DNA from: Yoonia maritima
Lineage (GTDB): Bacteria > Pseudomonadota > Alphaproteobacteria > Rhodobacterales > Rhodobacteraceae
Length of the DNA stretch: 64,000 nucleotides
NCBI RefSeq assembly: GCF_002933395.1
Contig: NZ_PKFN01000010.1
Span: 186,001-250,000, forward strand
Direction of reading: 5' to 3'
Position numbers and translations under genes: made by a program. How positions within the stretch are numbered: the first letter of the stretch is position 1; each line of letters opens with the position of its first letter. Below are positions 35,242 through 44,708 of this stretch, one piece after another. The notes beneath the pieces were generated by a model. The model did no database searches. It was not told where the DNA came from and was given only the letters and a program-made list of their open reading frames with translations.

Positions 35242-35885
35242 TCGTCACCAAAGTCAGCAAGCCCCTTTTGGCCAGCTTTGGTTAGGCCATAGACCCCACG
35301 TTCGACACGTTCGAACCAACCATAGTGGTCATCTGCCATGATGCGGGTGGCCTGTGGGACTTCGGTCCATTCTTTGACTTTTGCGCCTTTGGATGGACCG
35401 TGGATTGCCAGAAAGCGCGCGCAGCGTACGGCGTCTTGGCGGTATCCAGTGACGATTCCATGGCGCGTCGCACCACCGGAGTTCGGATCACCCTGCAACC
35501 GATCAAAGGCGCGTACTAATCGTGTGTGCTTCTTTTTAGATTTTCGGGGGGTGTATGGCGCAGGATCGGCAAGCACCTCTACAAATCCGTCACGCTCGCG
35601 GACCGTCATAACGCCTAGCCCGACGCGGCGGGCCAGTTTGACGTTGGCCTTGAGAGCTTTTGCACGCCCACCAGCAGGCACGGCGACATAAACGTGATCG
35701 GTGACAAGCAGCCGTTCGATCCCCTGATGAAACAGGGCTAGCGAAAATCCAAGCTTTAGCTCGACAACTACCAAATCATCGCCACGTCGCGCGACAACAT
35801 CGGCTGCGCCGACTTCTCCCTTAACGTCATAGCCCTGCCGTTGCAGGTGGGCTTTGATTGGGGGATATAGATCGGCTTCGCGCAA
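35238..35885 (-). CDS. DUF2161 protein, PD-(D/E)XK nuclease-like
   Basis: A 215-aa protein. The nuclease-like core GAADVVARRGDDLVVVELKLG carries the Asp and the Glu-x-Lys of a PD-(D/E)XK active site near residues 26–44; a C-terminal helical region follows. DUF2161 is common in alphaproteobacteria and of unknown role. Translation appears to begin at TTG 35885 after AGGAGACCAA; there is no ATG alternative near it. It converges on the TraB gene. Confidence 0.85.
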   Translation of the reverse strand: MREADLYPPIKAHLQRQGYDVKGEVGAADVVARRGDDLVVVELKLGFSLALFHQGIERLLVTDHVYVAVPAGGRAKALKANVKLARRVGLGVMTVRERDGFVEVLADPAPYTPRKSKKKHTRLVRAFDRLQGDPNSGGATRHGIVTGYRQDAVRCARFLAIHGPSKGAKVKEWTEVPQATRIMADDHYGWFERVERGVYGLTKAGQKGLADFGDD

Positions 35886-35967
35886 ATTGGTCTCCTACGC
35901 GGTCAAACAAAACGAAATCGGCCACGCAAGCAAGCCCCACCGCCACGACAGCGATGGGGAACGGTAT

Positions 35968-36153
35968 CTATCGACCGCCTAAGCGACCCGGAAACCGCGG
36001 TGGTCGTGTGTCAATGCGCGCACGGCGCTGTAGGTTTGACGCAGGCCGCCCCTGACGGGGGCCGCCCGGTTCAGGGCGCACAGCACGGCGGTTTTTCGTA
36101 GCGGACAACGGGTTTTGACCCGCCTTGCGGGGTTTGGGTGATTTACGGGGCAT
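35968..36153 (-). CDS. Small basic proline-rich hypothetical protein
   Basis: 61 aa, MPRKSPKPRKAGQNPLS..., 30% Arg/Lys/Pro by impression, ending FPGRLGGR. GAAAGGTGC precedes the ATG at a good distance. No recognised domain; the composition suggests nucleic-acid binding or a chance frame in GC-rich DNA. It sits between the DUF2161 gene and the paired mini-ORFs on the same strand. Confidence 0.4.
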   Translation of the reverse strand: MPRKSPKPRKAGQNPLSATKNRRAVRPEPGGPRQGRPASNLQRRARIDTRPPRFPGRLGGR

Positions 36154-36216
36154 ATCTGCACCTTTCGATAAATGATCATGGGGCCATTGCGGCCAAGCGA
36201 CACGCCAAAAACGGCG

Positions 36217-36330
36217 TTACTGCAGCATGTCCATTGTCAGGGTGCTCCTCTTAAAAAGGGTCGGGCGATGGTTGCGCCCATCAAGAATGGCGAGGCGGTT
36301 AAGCGTTCTGGTCCATTGTTAGGTTCCTCC
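36217..36330 (-). other. Tandem mini-ORF/CCTCC element
   Basis: Two related ~20-bp units 82 bp apart. Read on the minus strand each has a strong ribosome site and a 5-codon ORF: AGGAGG then MDQNA-stop (36299–36316), and GAGGAG then MDMLQ-stop (36217–36234). Read on the plus strand each is CATTGTyAGGkTsCTCCT, carrying an anti-ribosome-binding CTCCT motif such as is found in some roseobacter-related small RNAs. Which strand is used is not known. Confidence 0.4.
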
Positions 36331-36447
36331 TTTTCGGTAAGTCAATTTACCACACCGCCGATATTCGGTCAAACCAACGCGATGGGGTGACAGGGTGGCT
36401 GGACACTTCTATAAGACGGCCAAATTCTCCCTTAGAAAGTGACAGCA

Positions 36448-37365
36448 ATGACAACTCTTGTTTTCGGCCACAAAGCACCTGACACAGACAGCACTGGTTC
36501 CCCACTGATCTGGGAATGGTTCCTGAACCACACTGGCATCGAAGCCAAAGCAGCCCTGCTTGGTACTCCAAACACCGAAGCCGCATTTGTCGCCAAACGC
36601 TGGGGCTTTGAATTGCCCGCAGTGATCGCAGATGTCGAAGACGATCAGTCTTGCGTTATCGTTGACACGAACAACCCAGCAGAGCTGCCAGCGAACATCA
36701 ACAACGCTGACGTTCTGGCAATCATCGACCACCACAAACTGGCCGGTGGTCTGGAAACGAAGAACCCAATCAACATCACAATTCGTCCGCTCGCATGTAC
36801 TGCGACGATCATGAATGAGATGATGGGCGACAAAGCCGCCGACATGCCAGAAGGCATCAAAGGTCTGATGCTTTCTTGCATCCTGTCCGACACGCTGGCG
36901 TTCCGTTCACCAACAACGACATCCGTAGACAAGGACCTTGCCGAAGCATTGGCCAAAGACCTGAAAATCGATCTTGAAGCCTATGCATCCGAAATGTTCG
37001 AAGCAAAATCAGACGTTTCAGAGTTTTCCGACGCGGAACTGCTGCGCATGGACAGCAAAGAATACGGCGTAGACGGCAAGAAATTCCGCGTGTCTGTTCT
37101 GGAAACCACCGCGCCAAAGATCATTTTGGACCGTCAGGCATCCATCATGGAAACCATGCCAAAAGTCGCAAAAGAGGACGGCGTTGACGAGGTTCTATTG
37201 TTCGTCGTGGACATCCTGAACCAAGAAGCAACAATGTTCATCCCGAACGACGTTGTGAAAACGGTTGCTGAAAAATCATTCGACGCCAAAGTCGAAGGTG
37301 ACAGCGTTGTTCTGCCAGGCATCATGAGCCGTAAAAAGCAGATCATCCCGAACCTTAAGGCCTAA
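36448..37365 (+). CDS. ppaC: Manganese-dependent inorganic pyrophosphatase (family II)
   Basis: Hydrolyses pyrophosphate to phosphate in the cytosol. A 305-aa DHH-superfamily enzyme: His8, Asp12 and Asp14 in GHKAPDTDS, Asp73 in VDTNNPAE, and DHH at 94–96; the C-terminal substrate-binding MSRKKQIIP is present. ATG 36448 is chosen (MTTLVFGHKAPD), standard for the family; the GTG at 36439 adds three residues. A GC stem-loop follows the gene and the HAD gene begins 60 bp later. Confidence 0.96.
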   Translation: MTTLVFGHKAPDTDSTGSPLIWEWFLNHTGIEAKAALLGTPNTEAAFVAKRWGFELPAVIADVEDDQSCVIVDTNNPAELPANINNADVLAIIDHHKLAGGLETKNPINITIRPLACTATIMNEMMGDKAADMPEGIKGLMLSCILSDTLAFRSPTTTSVDKDLAEALAKDLKIDLEAYASEMFEAKSDVSEFSDAELLRMDSKEYGVDGKKFRVSVLETTAPKIILDRQASIMETMPKVAKEDGVDEVLLFVVDILNQEATMFIPNDVVKTVAEKSFDAKVEGDSVVLPGIMSRKKQIIPNLKA

Positions 37366-37372
37366 ACTGCCT

Positions 37373-37393
37373 GCCCCGGAGATGATCCGGGGC
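37373..37393 (+). terminator. Stem-loop after ppaC
   Basis: GCCCCGGA-GATGA-TCCGGGGC, 8-bp perfect stem, followed by GTTCCATTCTT rather than a clean T-run. Probable weak terminator or message stabiliser between ppaC and the HAD gene. Confidence 0.6.
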
Positions 37394-37425
37394 GTTCCAT
37401 TCTTACAATTATAAAAGGCCGCGCC

Positions 37426-38301
37426 ATGACCCGGATTATCGAAACTTTCGCAGACATCTCGGGCCAGTATGACGCGGCCTTTGTTGACCTTTGGGGTTGC
37501 ATGCACAACGGCGTTGAGGCCCTGCCAGACGCGGTTGCGGCCATGCAAGCCTACCGCGCACAAGGCGGTGTTGTGGTGCTTGTCACCAACTCACCCCGCC
37601 CTTGGGAATCAGTTGCCCACCAAATCCTAGGTTTTGGCATTCCCGACGATGCTTGGGATGCGATTGCCACGTCAGGTGATAGCGCCCGCTCTGCGATGTA
37701 TCGCGGCATCGTCGGTGAAAAAGTCTACTTCATGGGTGAAAGCCCGCGTGATGATGATTTCTTTAAGCCGCTTTCCGTCATCAACAACCCGGTCGATATT
37801 CAGCGCGTCCCGTTAGATCAGGCCGAAGGCATCGTTTGCTGCGGCCCGTTCGATCCGATGGCCGACCTTGCTGTGAACCGCGCCGACTTCCTTTACGCCA
37901 AACAAAAGGGCCTAAAGCTGCTGTGCGCAAACCCAGATATCGTCGTTGATCGTGGCGACGTCCGTGAATGGTGTGCGGGTGCCTTGGCCCAGCTTTACAC
38001 TGAAATGGGTGGAGAAAGCCTGTATTTCGGCAAACCCCACCCACCCATCTATGACCTTGCGCGCCGCCGTTTAGCGGCGTTGAACAAGGTACCGTCTGAC
38101 GCGTCCATCATCGCGATTGGCGACGGCCCGCACACTGATGTACTGGGTGCTCTTCAAGAAGATCTGGATGTGTTGTTCATTTCAGGCGGATTGGCCGCTG
38201 CCGAAACGAAAACGACGACGCAGCCTGACCCGGATGCGCTGAAAACCTATCTGGATGATCAAAAGATCAGCGCCACCTTCGCTATCGGCCACTTGCGCTA
38301 A
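37426..38301 (+). CDS. TIGR01459-family HAD-type phosphatase
   Basis: A 291-aa HAD-superfamily protein of the TIGR01459 subgroup. FVDLWGCMHNGV holds Asp21, the predicted nucleophile (the second motif I Asp seen in many HADs is Gly here); VLVTNSPRPW is motif II; IAIGDGPHTDVLGA is motif IV. It resembles NagD/sugar-phosphatase-like type II HADs. Substrate unknown. It sits between ppaC and a MaoC-type gene on the same strand. Confidence 0.92.
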   Translation: MTRIIETFADISGQYDAAFVDLWGCMHNGVEALPDAVAAMQAYRAQGGVVVLVTNSPRPWESVAHQILGFGIPDDAWDAIATSGDSARSAMYRGIVGEKVYFMGESPRDDDFFKPLSVINNPVDIQRVPLDQAEGIVCCGPFDPMADLAVNRADFLYAKQKGLKLLCANPDIVVDRGDVREWCAGALAQLYTEMGGESLYFGKPHPPIYDLARRRLAALNKVPSDASIIAIGDGPHTDVLGALQEDLDVLFISGGLAAAETKTTTQPDPDALKTYLDDQKISATFAIGHLR

Positions 38302-38391
38302 CGTAACGCTTGATTTTTCTGCGCTTGCAAAGTAATAAAATTTCAAAGCCAATCGGCGAATGGGATTTTTTGTTACTCAATGGAGCGCAAC

Positions 38392-38835
38392 ATGCTAGAT
38401 AACGCCCCACGCGGAACGATCTGTATCGAAGATATCGAGATCGGTATGGTCCGTTCTTTGCGCAAGGTCGTAACTGACCGCGATATTGAGCTATTCGCCG
38501 AAGTGTCGACGGACCGGAACCCAGTGCATCTTGACGACGACTATGCCCAAGACACGATCTTTGGCGGGCGTATCGCGCATGGGATGCTGACTGCTGGCCT
38601 CGTATCAGCCGTAATTGGTGAACAGCTTCCCGGTCATGGCACAGTATATCTAGGCCAAAGCCTAAAGTTCCTTGCGCCTGTTCGCCCCGGGGACATGGTT
38701 CTAGCCGAAGTCGAAGTCGTCGACATTGATCACGCAAAACGCCGGGTGACGATGAACACCCGCTGCCTTGTGAACGACAAAAAGGTGCTGGTGGGGGATG
38801 CGACCGTTCTCGCTCCGTCGCGCAAGTTCGACTAA
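38392..38835 (+). CDS. MaoC-like (R)-specific enoyl-CoA hydratase
   Basis: A 147-aa single hot-dog-fold protein. The hydratase-2 signature is visible: STDRNPVHLDDDYAQ with catalytic Asp and His, then FGGRIAHGMLTAGL. Such proteins hydrate trans-2-enoyl-CoA (PhaJ type) or related acyl-CoAs. I chose ATG 38392 because GGAG lies 7 nt before it; the ATG at 38380 would overlap its own ribosome site. Confidence 0.9.
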   Translation: MLDNAPRGTICIEDIEIGMVRSLRKVVTDRDIELFAEVSTDRNPVHLDDDYAQDTIFGGRIAHGMLTAGLVSAVIGEQLPGHGTVYLGQSLKFLAPVRPGDMVLAEVEVVDIDHAKRRVTMNTRCLVNDKKVLVGDATVLAPSRKFD

Positions 38836-38971
38836 AACGTTTCGGAAACAATCGCTCAAAGACGCATCACTTTTTGCGTTCTTGGCAACGCCAAGAGGCA
38901 GCGAAAAGGGATACACGCTTTCCGAAAGGCTATAGGGTTGCAGCCCCCCTCAGGCCGCGCTACGCAAGGCC

Positions 38972-39913
38972 ATGCGCATCATCCGAGACACCCTATTTAT
39001 TGCCCCTAGCGACCGCGGCGCGGCCGCGGCTATTGGCAACTTTGATGGGGTCCATGTCGGGCACCAATCTGTCATCGATCTTGCGCGGGCTGCGGCAAAG
39101 GCCGCGAATGCGCCATTGGGCGTCATGACGTTTGAACCCCATCCACGCACTTATTTTTCGCGCGATCCCAATCCGTTTCGGCTGATGAACGCAGAGGCGC
39201 GCGCCCACCGATTGGAAAAGCTGGGCGTCGAAAAGCTGTATGAGGTTCCGTTCAACGAAGCACTCGCGAACCTGACCCCACGCGAATTCGCGCAATCTGT
39301 CATCACTGACCGGTTGGGCCTAAAGCACGTGGTTATTGGCGCTGACTTTTGTTTTGGTAAAGGGCGTGCTGGCACGGTTGCTGACCTTCAGGCATTTGGC
39401 GAAGAAATGGGTTTTGGCGTAACTGTCGCACCGATCCTAACTGTTGACGCTGCCAACGTGTCCTCCACCGCGATCCGTCAGGCGCTGACCGATGGAAAAC
39501 CGCGCGATGCCGCCGCGATGCTAGGTCACTGGCACCGGATCGAAGGCGAGGTCATTCGTGGCGACCAGCGTGGTCGTGACCTTGGCTTTCCGACCGCAAA
39601 CATGTCGATCACCGGGCTGCACCCACCGAAATTTGGCGTCTACGCAGTGAAGGTCGACGTTCTGGACGGCCCTCATGCGGGTACATACGATGGCGCTGCA
39701 TCCATTGGCGTGCGCCCCATGTTCAATGGCGAAGTTCCAAATTGCGAGAGCTTCCTTTTCGATTTTAAGGGTGACCTATACGGCGCAACCCTATCTGTCG
39801 CCTTGGTCGAGTACTTACGGCCAGAACTAAAGTTCGATGGGCTCGACGCGCTAATTGCTCAAATGGATGCTGATTGCGACACCGCCCGAAAGATCCTGCA
39901 AGATGTCGAATGA
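38972..39913 (+). CDS. ribF: Bifunctional riboflavin kinase/FAD synthetase
   Basis: Makes FMN and FAD from riboflavin. 313 aa. The N-terminal adenylyltransferase domain has [17 protein letters not shown] and [15 protein letters not shown]; the C-terminal kinase domain has [15 protein letters not shown] and GVYAVKV. Family length. Its 3' end overlaps the YkgJ-family gene by 11 nt. Confidence 0.97.
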   Translation: MRIIRDTLFIAPSDRGAAAAIGNFDGVHVGHQSVIDLARAAAKAANAPLGVMTFEPHPRTYFSRDPNPFRLMNAEARAHRLEKLGVEKLYEVPFNEALANLTPREFAQSVITDRLGLKHVVIGADFCFGKGRAGTVADLQAFGEEMGFGVTVAPILTVDAANVSSTAIRQALTDGKPRDAAAMLGHWHRIEGEVIRGDQRGRDLGFPTANMSITGLHPPKFGVYAVKVDVLDGPHAGTYDGAASIGVRPMFNGEVPNCESFLFDFKGDLYGATLSVALVEYLRPELKFDGLDALIAQMDADCDTARKILQDVE

Positions 39914-40373
39914 AATCACTCGCGCGGGCCTAGCCGACCGGTTTTGGGAAACCAAACCGATGGACAAGCTAAGCAAACCAGAATGGGAAGCGCTGTGCGA
40001 TGGCTGCGGTAAATGCTGTCTTAATAAACTAGAGGACGAAGACACTGGCGTGGTCGTGATGACACGCGTGGCCTGCCGCCTTTTGGACGACGAAAGCTGC
40101 CTTTGCAGCAATTACCCTATCCGTCATCAATTCGTCCCTGAATGCATCGTCCTGACCCCAAAGACGATCCAAGAAACGATGTATTGGCTGCCACAAACCT
40201 GTGCCTACCGTCTGGTCCATGAAGGTCGCCCACTGTACGACTGGCATCCGTTGATTACTGGCGATCCAGAGTCGGTTCATCGTGCAGGCGTGTCCGTAAA
40301 AGGCATGACCGTCCCCGAATTCGAGGTCGACGAAGACGACTGGGAAGACCACATCATAGAGGAACCAACCTAA
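39903..40373 (+). CDS. UPF0260/YkgJ-family cysteine-cluster protein
   Basis: A 156-aa protein of the YcgN/UPF0260 group. [11 protein letters not shown] near residue 34 and [16 protein letters not shown] later give a cysteine cluster likely to bind a metal or Fe-S centre. [20 protein letters not shown] text ([12 protein letters not shown]) is a family mark. ATG 39903 gives the family N-terminus ([19 protein letters not shown]). It overlaps ribF and abuts the aldolase gene with no gap, so the three are one operon. Confidence 0.92.
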   Translation: MSNEITRAGLADRFWETKPMDKLSKPEWEALCDGCGKCCLNKLEDEDTGVVVMTRVACRLLDDESCLCSNYPIRHQFVPECIVLTPKTIQETMYWLPQTCAYRLVHEGRPLYDWHPLITGDPESVHRAGVSVKGMTVPEFEVDEDDWEDHIIEEPT

Positions 40374-41420
40374 ATGTTTTTCTCATCCGATAATGCCGGT
40401 CCTGCGCATCCCAAAGTTATCGAGGCCATCATGGCTGCCAACACCGGCTATGCACCCGGTTATGGCGCGGACGCGATCATGGACTCGGTACGCCAGCAGG
40501 TGCGTGACGTATTCGAAGCCTCCGAAGCCGCCGTATATCTGGTCATTAACGGCACCAGCGCAAACGCCCTACTGCTCGCCACGATGTCCCAGCCTTGGGA
40601 TACGATTTTCTGCGCTGATGTTGCCCATATCCAAGAAGACGAATGCAACGCTCCAGAGTTCTATTCACAAGCAAAGCTAACGCTTGTTCCGACTGACGAC
40701 GCGAAGATGTCGCCAGACACATTGCGCAACAAGATCGAGGCAGAACAGAACCGTGGCGTGCATGGTCCACAGCGCGGGCCCCTGTCGATCACGCAAGTGA
40801 CCGAAAAAGGCACGATCTACACGCTCGACGAAATCAAGGCTTTGACTGACATCGCCAGTGGCTTTGGCATGAAAACCCACATGGATGGTGCCAGATTTGC
40901 AAATGCATTGGTCGCGCTGGATTGCAGCCCTGCAGAAATGACATGGAAGGCGGGCATCGACACCGTAAGCTTTGGTGGCACTAAGAACGGCGCGATGGGC
41001 GTAGAGGCCTGCGTGATCTTTGATCCTGACCTTGCATGGGAATTTGAACTGCGGCGCAAGCGCGGCGGCCATCTACTGTCCAAGCATCGTTTTCTATCCG
41101 CACAGATGCAGGCGTATCTAACCGATGGGCTATGGCTAGATACTGCGCGCGCGGCCAACGCCCGCTGTGCACAATTGGCCGAAGGGCTTCGCGGGCATAA
41201 CGCGCTGACGCTCCAATACGACCCGCAAGCGAACATCATCTTTTTCGACATGCCACGTAGCGAACACAAGCGCATGCTGGATGGCGGCGCATTCTATTAT
41301 GTAATAAATGGCGATCCCGATGAGGGCGACCCTGACGCGCTGTTAACGGGCCGTCTGGTCACCGATTGGTCCATGACCGAAGACGGGGTTCAGCAGTTCA
41401 TCAATCTGCTGAACGGATGA
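40374..41420 (+). CDS. Low-specificity L-threonine aldolase family
   Basis: A 348-aa fold-type I PLP enzyme, expected to cleave L-threonine or related beta-hydroxy amino acids to glycine and an aldehyde. The PLP lysine is Lys204 in SFGGTKNGAMG, with HMDGARFANA before it; the start MFFSSDNAGPAHPKV is family-typical. It starts on the base after the previous stop. Its 3' end overlaps the convergent hydrolase by 20 bp. Confidence 0.93.
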   Translation: MFFSSDNAGPAHPKVIEAIMAANTGYAPGYGADAIMDSVRQQVRDVFEASEAAVYLVINGTSANALLLATMSQPWDTIFCADVAHIQEDECNAPEFYSQAKLTLVPTDDAKMSPDTLRNKIEAEQNRGVHGPQRGPLSITQVTEKGTIYTLDEIKALTDIASGFGMKTHMDGARFANALVALDCSPAEMTWKAGIDTVSFGGTKNGAMGVEACVIFDPDLAWEFELRRKRGGHLLSKHRFLSAQMQAYLTDGLWLDTARAANARCAQLAEGLRGHNALTLQYDPQANIIFFDMPRSEHKRMLDGGAFYYVINGDPDEGDPDALLTGRLVTDWSMTEDGVQQFINLLNG

Positions 41421-42174
41421 TTTCGGCAACCTGATCAGCGTGGGTCATGGGCAGCATATGCCCTGCACCCGGCACCACATGATCAGTCGCGTTCGGTAAC
41501 CGCGCAGCCAGCGTCGCATGAATATCAGCGAGGACAGGCTGCGACGCACCGCCACGGATAAGCGTGACGGGTATATCAACTGCGCCTAGCCGCTGTTCCG
41601 ATGTGATCCCTGCCGCGTCTTCTTCGATCTCGGCCGCACCTGCTACAACTAAATGAATGCGTTCTGTCAGGTACTGCCTGCGCCGATCCGACATCGCATC
41701 CCACGGCATGCCGCCCCAGATTTCATTGAACATCTTGGCGGCGGCGTCTTCCTCGCCGCGCAGCATAGCTGCCACAAACGGGCGAAACCCCTTTGCGAAT
41801 TCCGTGTGGGCATCGGTGCCCTTAGCGGCAACAAAATAGACAGGTTCAATAAGCGTTAGACGGTTTACCAATTCAGGGCGTTCCACAGCCAGCCGTAGGG
41901 CGGCGGTCGCACCGAAAGAATGACCAATCACATGCGTCGGTCCATCACACAACTGGGCGGCAACATCTGCTGACAGCCTTTGATAGTCGCTTGCCCCGTC
42001 CCAATTACCACTTTGGCCATGCCCGGGCAGATCGAACAAAGTCGCCCGATAACCAAGTTGCTGGACCAGCGGCATCATTGCTTCGGATCGGCCAAGCGCA
42101 CAATGCAAGACAAGAGCCGGAGATCCCTCTCCGACTGTATCGGCATGAATGTCATGCCCCATGATATTTTGCAT
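41401..42174 (-). CDS. Alpha/beta-fold hydrolase
   Basis: A 257-aa hydrolase. Nucleophile elbow VIGHSFGAT with Ser86; oxyanion-side LHCALGRSEAM; catalytic His near the end in VPGAGHMLPM. Resembles 3-oxoadipate enol-lactonase/esterase-type proteins, substrate unknown. Its start is directly after the stop of the isomerase gene (42175), so both are one transcript. Confidence 0.9.
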   Translation of the reverse strand: MQNIMGHDIHADTVGEGSPALVLHCALGRSEAMMPLVQQLGYRATLFDLPGHGQSGNWDGASDYQRLSADVAAQLCDGPTHVIGHSFGATAALRLAVERPELVNRLTLIEPVYFVAAKGTDAHTEFAKGFRPFVAAMLRGEEDAAAKMFNEIWGGMPWDAMSDRRRQYLTERIHLVVAGAAEIEEDAAGITSEQRLGAVDIPVTLIRGGASQPVLADIHATLAARLPNATDHVVPGAGHMLPMTHADQVAEIIRSAD

Positions 42175-42771
42175 TTAGCCGCGCCCAGCCGAATATGCGT
42201 CTAGGTCGTCTAGGCGATCTTGACCCCAGAACCGTTCGTCCGTGTCGGTGATAAAGAACGGCGCACCAAACGCACCACGCGCGACGGCCTCTTCTAGGTT
42301 TTTGGCATATGTATCGGCGCTGGTCAGCATGTGTTTGTCCGCCAGATCCGGGGCAAAGCCCGCTTTGGTCAGGCAGTCACGAATAACTTCATCTTGAGAA
42401 ATATCGCGATCTTCCGCCCAACAGGCCGCACCGATCGCATAAACCAATGCAGCAACATCACCACCCTCGTTCTGGGCCGCGATGATCGCATATGACGACG
42501 GCGCAGGATTCGTTGGCCAGAATGCGGGTTTTGGGTTCAAAGGCATACCGGTATGGGCAGTCTGACGACGCAATTCTTGTGCACGATATTCCATACGGCT
42601 GGGGTGCCGATCTTTGGGCGCTGTGCCACCCGTCCGAGAAAACAGGCTCATGATATCAAGCGGCTTATAAGTGATGGTCGCGCCGTGCTTCGCCGCGATT
42701 TCTGCAGGGCGAGTCCCGCATAGGTAGCTAAACGGCGAAATGGTCGCGAAGAAATAGTCGATATGGGCCAT
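42175..42771 (-). CDS. 2-hydroxychromene-2-carboxylate isomerase-like (DsbA-fold) protein
   Basis: A 198-aa thioredoxin-fold, GST-kappa-like protein. IDYFFATISPFSYLCG holds the serine that replaces the redox cysteine, and GAFGAPFFI ... ERFWGQDRLDDL is the family end. HCCA isomerases act in naphthalene breakdown, but most genomic copies have unknown glutathione-dependent roles. ATG 42771 follows AGGAGACT; the longer frame to 42834 runs into the prs promoter. Confidence 0.9.
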   Translation of the reverse strand: MAHIDYFFATISPFSYLCGTRPAEIAAKHGATITYKPLDIMSLFSRTGGTAPKDRHPSRMEYRAQELRRQTAHTGMPLNPKPAFWPTNPAPSSYAIIAAQNEGGDVAALVYAIGAACWAEDRDISQDEVIRDCLTKAGFAPDLADKHMLTSADTYAKNLEEAVARGAFGAPFFITDTDERFWGQDRLDDLDAYSAGRG

Positions 42772-42887
42772 TTTTAGTCTCCTAGAGTGCGCGAATTGTT
42801 TGCGCGACGGTAACCCTGTGTTAGTCGGTGTCAACGCCTCGAATCTGTCACGCCTCTGTTACTGCCTTCTGCCAAAGGACCCCACTG

Positions 42888-43907
42888 ATGCCAACTATGA
42901 CCGCGCCAAAGCTGATTTCTGGAAACTCGAATCAGCCTCTAGCCCAAGCAATTTCTCGCCGGATGTCGATGCATCGCGGCATGGATGTCGGACTTGTCGA
43001 CGCCCGTGTTGAACGGTTCAACGACGGCGAAATCTTTGTGGAGGTTTTTGAAAACGTCCGCGGCGAAGATATGTTCATCGTTCAGCCAACATCCAACCCC
43101 GCCAACGACAACTTGATGGAATTGCTGATTATTGCCGATGCGCTGCGCCGTTCATCAGCTGCCCGTATCACCGCAGTAATCCCCTACTTTGGCTACGCCC
43201 GCCAAGACCGCCGTTCAAAGGCGCGCACACCGATCACGGCTAAGTTGGTCGCGAACATGCTGGTCGAAGCCGGTGTAGAACGTATCCTTACCCTAGATTT
43301 GCACGCAACGCAGATTCAGGGTTTTTTCGATATCCCTGTTGATAACCTTTATGCGTCGCCAATTTACGCGCTCGACGCGATGCATAACTTCCGGTCCTGC
43401 ATGGACGACGTTATGGTCGTATCGCCTGACGTTGGCGGTGTGGCGCGCGCGCGCGATCTGGCACAGCGCATTGGTGCACCTCTGTCCATCGTCGACAAAC
43501 GCCGTGGCAAGCCCGGTGAGGTCGCAGAAATGACTGTTATCGGTGACGTCAAAGACCGCGTTTGTATCATCGTCGATGACATCGTTGATACGGCTGGCAC
43601 ACTTTGCAAAGCGGCTGAGGTGCTGATGGATAATGGCGCGAAAGAGGTTCATTCATACATCACGCATGGTGTATTATCCGGCCCAGCGGTTGAACGCATC
43701 ACAAAGTCAGCAATGAAAAGTCTTGTCATCACCGACACGATTGCCGCGACCGAGGCTGTTCAAGCCGCACCAAACATCCGTATCGTACCAACCGCACCGA
43801 TGTTCGCCCAAGCGATCCTGAACACATGGAACGGCACGTCTGTGTCATCTCTGTTCGATCACAAGACGCTCGGCCCAATCTACGAAGGTCTATACGCCGC
43901 GAAATAA
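42888..43907 (+). CDS. prs: Ribose-phosphate pyrophosphokinase
   Basis: Makes PRPP from ribose 5-phosphate and ATP for purine, pyrimidine, His and Trp synthesis. 339 aa. [30 protein letters not shown], the metal site [14 protein letters not shown] and the PRPP loop [15 protein letters not shown] are all present. I chose ATG 42888 after AAAGGACC; this fits the extended N-terminus seen in this group ([13 protein letters not shown]). Divergent from the isomerase gene. Confidence 0.96.
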   Translation: MPTMTAPKLISGNSNQPLAQAISRRMSMHRGMDVGLVDARVERFNDGEIFVEVFENVRGEDMFIVQPTSNPANDNLMELLIIADALRRSSAARITAVIPYFGYARQDRRSKARTPITAKLVANMLVEAGVERILTLDLHATQIQGFFDIPVDNLYASPIYALDAMHNFRSCMDDVMVVSPDVGGVARARDLAQRIGAPLSIVDKRRGKPGEVAEMTVIGDVKDRVCIIVDDIVDTAGTLCKAAEVLMDNGAKEVHSYITHGVLSGPAVERITKSAMKSLVITDTIAATEAVQAAPNIRIVPTAPMFAQAILNTWNGTSVSSLFDHKTLGPIYEGLYAAK

Positions 43908-43925
43908 GTTTAATAAGCCTGATGT

Positions 43926-43949
43926 CGCCCCGTCCATTGGAACGGGGCG
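43926..43949. terminator. Stem-loop between convergent genes
   Basis: CGCCCCGT and ACGGGGCG around an 8-nt loop, between prs and the convergent outer membrane protein gene. Could serve both directions; no long T-run. Confidence 0.55.
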
Positions 43950-43959
43950 CGTTAATATC

Positions 43960-44559
43960 CTAGTTAAATAGGTACGATACGTTCAGCGAGATTGCTTCAA
44001 ACGTTGGCTCGTAACCAGACCCTTGGCTTTGCGTATTTGTTTCTAAGTTATCGTAGATCAACTCATAGCGAAGTGTATTGCCGCTCAGATCCTGCTGCAA
44101 ACCCAATCCAAACGTATACCCAGAGTTAACTGCCACGTCCTGCGTGTTAATAAATGTTGCGGCATTGCCACTCATCGATGCAAACCCGAACGAAGCAAAA
44201 CCCTCGAAGCTCCCCATTGGCATGCCCACGATTCCCCGCAATCGCGACGTCAAAACATGGTCACAGTAATAAGGCCCGTTCGCGGCTGTAAAACAATCCG
44301 CGCCATCATCTTCCATTGAACTTCCAACAGCAACGTCCAAGCCAAACTCAGCGCCATAGAACATGTTCGATTGGTCCCAACGGTAGCCGACCGTACCAGT
44401 CACTGCTCCGTAAGTGTCGCTCGATACCGTGTTCGCTCCAAATCCAGCATCTGATTCCGCTTGAGTGATCGAAATACCACCACCGTAGTATAGTCCTTCA
44501 GCATTCACAGAGGTCGCCGCGCACAAAGCCACGACAGACGCGAAATATTTAATACTCAT
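43960..44559 (-). CDS. Outer membrane beta-barrel protein
   Basis: A 199-aa protein with a cleavable signal (FASVVALCAATSVNA) and a mature part of alternating strands with aromatic ends (GLYYGGGISIT, TGTVGYRWDQ, GLGLQQDLSGNTLRYELIYD), closing in SLNVSYLFN. This fits small eight-stranded barrels of the OmpA-barrel/porin-like class in alphaproteobacteria. Two cysteines (DCFTAANGPYYCDH) may form a disulfide in a loop. It lies downstream of the lectin gene on the same strand, 149 bp apart. Confidence 0.85.
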   Translation of the reverse strand: MSIKYFASVVALCAATSVNAEGLYYGGGISITQAESDAGFGANTVSSDTYGAVTGTVGYRWDQSNMFYGAEFGLDVAVGSSMEDDGADCFTAANGPYYCDHVLTSRLRGIVGMPMGSFEGFASFGFASMSGNAATFINTQDVAVNSGYTFGLGLQQDLSGNTLRYELIYDNLETNTQSQGSGYEPTFEAISLNVSYLFN

Positions 44560-44708
44560 ATTTTAGTTCCTAATTTTGCTAGCAGTCGTATAAATTGCGA
44601 CTGCGCTGGAACATTTGAAATATTGGGTGTCTAAAATCTAGTTCTAGCTTAAAAATATATATGACTGCGCCAATCGCGCAACGCGTTCTATCTACGTCCA
44701 AGCTACGC

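Noticed and set aside
36172..36390. 72-aa plus frame
   Set aside because: Crosses the repeated CTCCT units with no ribosome site; better explained as a regulatory region.
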